NCBI GenBank assembly: GCA_049421205.1
Contig: JBMSMQ010000039.1
Span: 1-6,730, forward strand
From: JAFMIT01 sp049421205
Lineage (GTDB): Bacteria; Actinomycetota; Actinomycetes; S36-B12; UBA5976
DNA: 6,730 bases
Direction of reading: 5' to 3'
Both the position numbers and the translations under genes were made by a program. Below, in pieces: positions 5,653-6,730 of this stretch; position 1 is the first letter of the stretch, and each line of letters starts with the position of its first letter. Under the pieces are notes generated by a model, which saw nothing but the letters and a program-made list of their open reading frames with translations, was not told the origin of the DNA and searched no databases.

Positions 5653-6730
5653 CAACCCATCCTTTTTTGATATTCTCCTCAATCAGTTGATTGGCGATTT
5701 CTTCGGCCATTTTTTCAGTTGTAGCGGGTTTAACTTCACGATCAAGCGGTGATTTTCGCGTCTTTGAATAATCAGTCCAATGAACAACATATGCCGGATA
5801 GTTTGGATCGACATCTTCTTTATTTGTTTTCCAGATAACAAGTTTTCTTACATCTGTCTTATCGGCCGAAGTTTTGGTCCATACCTGACGCTTGATAACA
5901 GTTGAAGCGGGCAGATCCATACTTTCAATTGCGCCGCTTGCAAAGCTTGATACTTGCGACCAATCTGCACCCTTCTGGCTTAATACTTTGTCGTCACGGA
6001 TTCGTATGGCAGTAGGGATGAGTAGCACAACTGCATTGACTGTCGGGCCCGTCATTAATGCCCCGTCACTTTCGTGAAGAGTGTTCTGCTTGATTGGTAC
6101 ATCTTTGGAATCAACAGATTGAACATCAAGTGCTGCAATTTCAACAATAAATTCTGGCCGAACTATTTGATACACCTGACCGGTGCTTGCAGCTTTTCGG
6201 TAATCACTTTTCACGATAAGTGGTTGCAATTGTTTATAGAGAACTTCACGATTGATATCGTTAGTAAAGTTTCCAGCAGATCCAACTACTATGAAATCGT
6301 CTTCATAAGTGAGTGCGAGGAGAATAGATCGAACTTCTTTCTTCCCATTCTCTTCTCGCTCTGTGAAGCCTACAATAACAGCATCAGTCGTTTGGATTGG
6401 CTTCAGTTTGGAAATTCGACCATCACCTGCGTGCACAACTAATCCTTCAGCACCATCCTTGATGGTTTTATCAAAGTGCTCCAGAACGTCTGCTAACTTC
6501 CCAAACTCTTCAACTTGGATTTGATGAAGAACTCCTTCAAGAGGGAGTGTTTGCATATGAGCCAAACGATCTGACCATTGGATAAACTCAAACGTATTTT
6601 CACCTTGGATGACTACATCAAAAACTCCAAATGCAAGATTTTCACCTTGTTTTGCAAGGGCACTTCCTACATCTCCAACACGTTCCCTTGAGCCACTCTT
6701 TCGGTAAAGCTCGCCTGCATAAACAGTCCC
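5639..6730 (-). CDS. ATP-dependent DNA ligase-like protein with WGR-like C-terminal domain (5' end missing)
   Basis: The last 363 residues are visible and the frame is open to the right edge, so the true start lies outside; a TTG at 6565 is internal. Numbered from the window edge, motif III is AGEL (6715 region, residues 5-8), with Ala where the usual Asp stands. 'FGVFDVV' follows (about 35-41, motif IIIa), then motif IV EGLVVH (95-100), motif V SKLKP (107-111), an OB-fold region (~115-250) and a motif VI-like PTAIRIRDDK (239-248). The catalytic KxDG lysine would be upstream and cannot be checked. Residues ~276-363 form an extra domain: 'RKLVIWKT', 'YVVHWTDYSKTRKSPLDR' and a helix ending 'LIEENIKKGW', which resembles a divergent WGR domain. 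ATP-dependent ligases seal nicks through an enzyme-AMP intermediate. It converges with the WGR gene, suggesting a joint repair role. An RNA ligase or other nucleotidyltransferase is less likely. Confidence 0.82.
   Translation of the reverse strand, partial: GTVYAGELYRKSGSRERVGDVGSALAKQGENLAFGVFDVVIQGENTFEFIQWSDRLAHMQTLPLEGVLHQIQVEEFGKLADVLEHFDKTIKDGAEGLVVHAGDGRISKLKPIQTTDAVIVGFTEREENGKKEVRSILLALTYEDDFIVVGSAGNFTNDINREVLYKQLQPLIVKSDYRKAASTGQVYQIVRPEFIVEIAALDVQSVDSKDVPIKQNTLHESDGALMTGPTVNAVVLLIPTAIRIRDDKVLSQKGADWSQVSSFASGAIESMDLPASTVIKRQVWTKTSADKTDVRKLVIWKTNKEDVDPNYPAYVVHWTDYSKTRKSPLDREVKPATTEKMAEEIANQLIEENIKKGWVEVTK

Noticed and set aside
6074..6442. 122-residue plus-strand ORF opposite the ligase
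   Set aside because: It is antisense to conserved ligase motifs IV-VI and has no ribosome-binding site or family resemblance.
6563..6565. TTG at 6565-6563 as the ligase start
   Set aside because: The frame is open to the window edge, and the upstream codons encode ligase motif III and the 'FGVFDVV' strand, so the TTG is internal.

Overview
The window shows a moderately AT-leaning bacterial segment with strong AGGGGG/GGAGGG ribosome-binding sites. It carries one very large secreted-protein gene and a small DNA-repair-like cluster. No RNA gene, insertion sequence or CRISPR array is visible. The large protein mixes fibronectin type III domains, an Ig-like domain of the 'GFxVxVxNYDxxYxWTV...VTGLTPG' type and RCC1 repeats of the 'HTCAL...WCWGxNxxGQLGDGT' type. 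From memory, this mixture is typical of Actinobacteria, especially aquatic lineages of modest GC. That assignment is an inference, not a proof.

Layout. (1) Positions 1-46, minus strand: the first 15 codons of a gene that runs off the left edge, preceded by a good Shine-Dalgarno. (2) 102-5276, minus strand: a 1724-residue exported subtilisin-family (S8) protease. In order it has a signal/anchor segment, an I9-like propeptide, a catalytic domain with an intact Asp/His/Ser triad, FN3, three tandem ~226-residue carboxypeptidase-regulatory-like modules, FN3, an Ig-like domain and six RCC1 repeats. Two RCC1 units are encoded by perfectly identical 144-bp copies. (3) 5277-5410: a divergent intergenic region. 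It holds a hairpin that would bury the protease Shine-Dalgarno and a sigma70-like promoter for the plus-strand gene. (4) 5411-5635, plus strand: a 74-residue single-domain WGR protein. (5) 5639-6730, minus strand: the C-terminal 363 residues of an ATP-dependent DNA ligase-like nucleotidyltransferase. It has recognisable motifs III, IV, V and VI and a C-terminal domain that looks like a divergent WGR domain.

The WGR and ligase genes converge with only 3 bp between their stop codons. Both proteins end in an Ile/Val-Lys-Lys-Gly-aromatic-Val motif followed by Lys-stop. The mirrored ends form an inverted repeat that resembles an intrinsic terminator for the ligase. WGR domains bind DNA (for example at breaks in PARP1), so the pair plausibly works in nick or break repair. 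The protease probably acts outside the cell and could be cotranscribed with the truncated gene at the left edge. Nothing links the protease functionally to the repair pair beyond the shared intergenic region.

The points most worth following up are the WGR/ligase pair with its shared C-terminal motif and stop-codon hairpin, the exact 144-bp RCC1 duplication in a block whose codon use differs from the rest of the gene, and the Cys-paired triple module of the protease.
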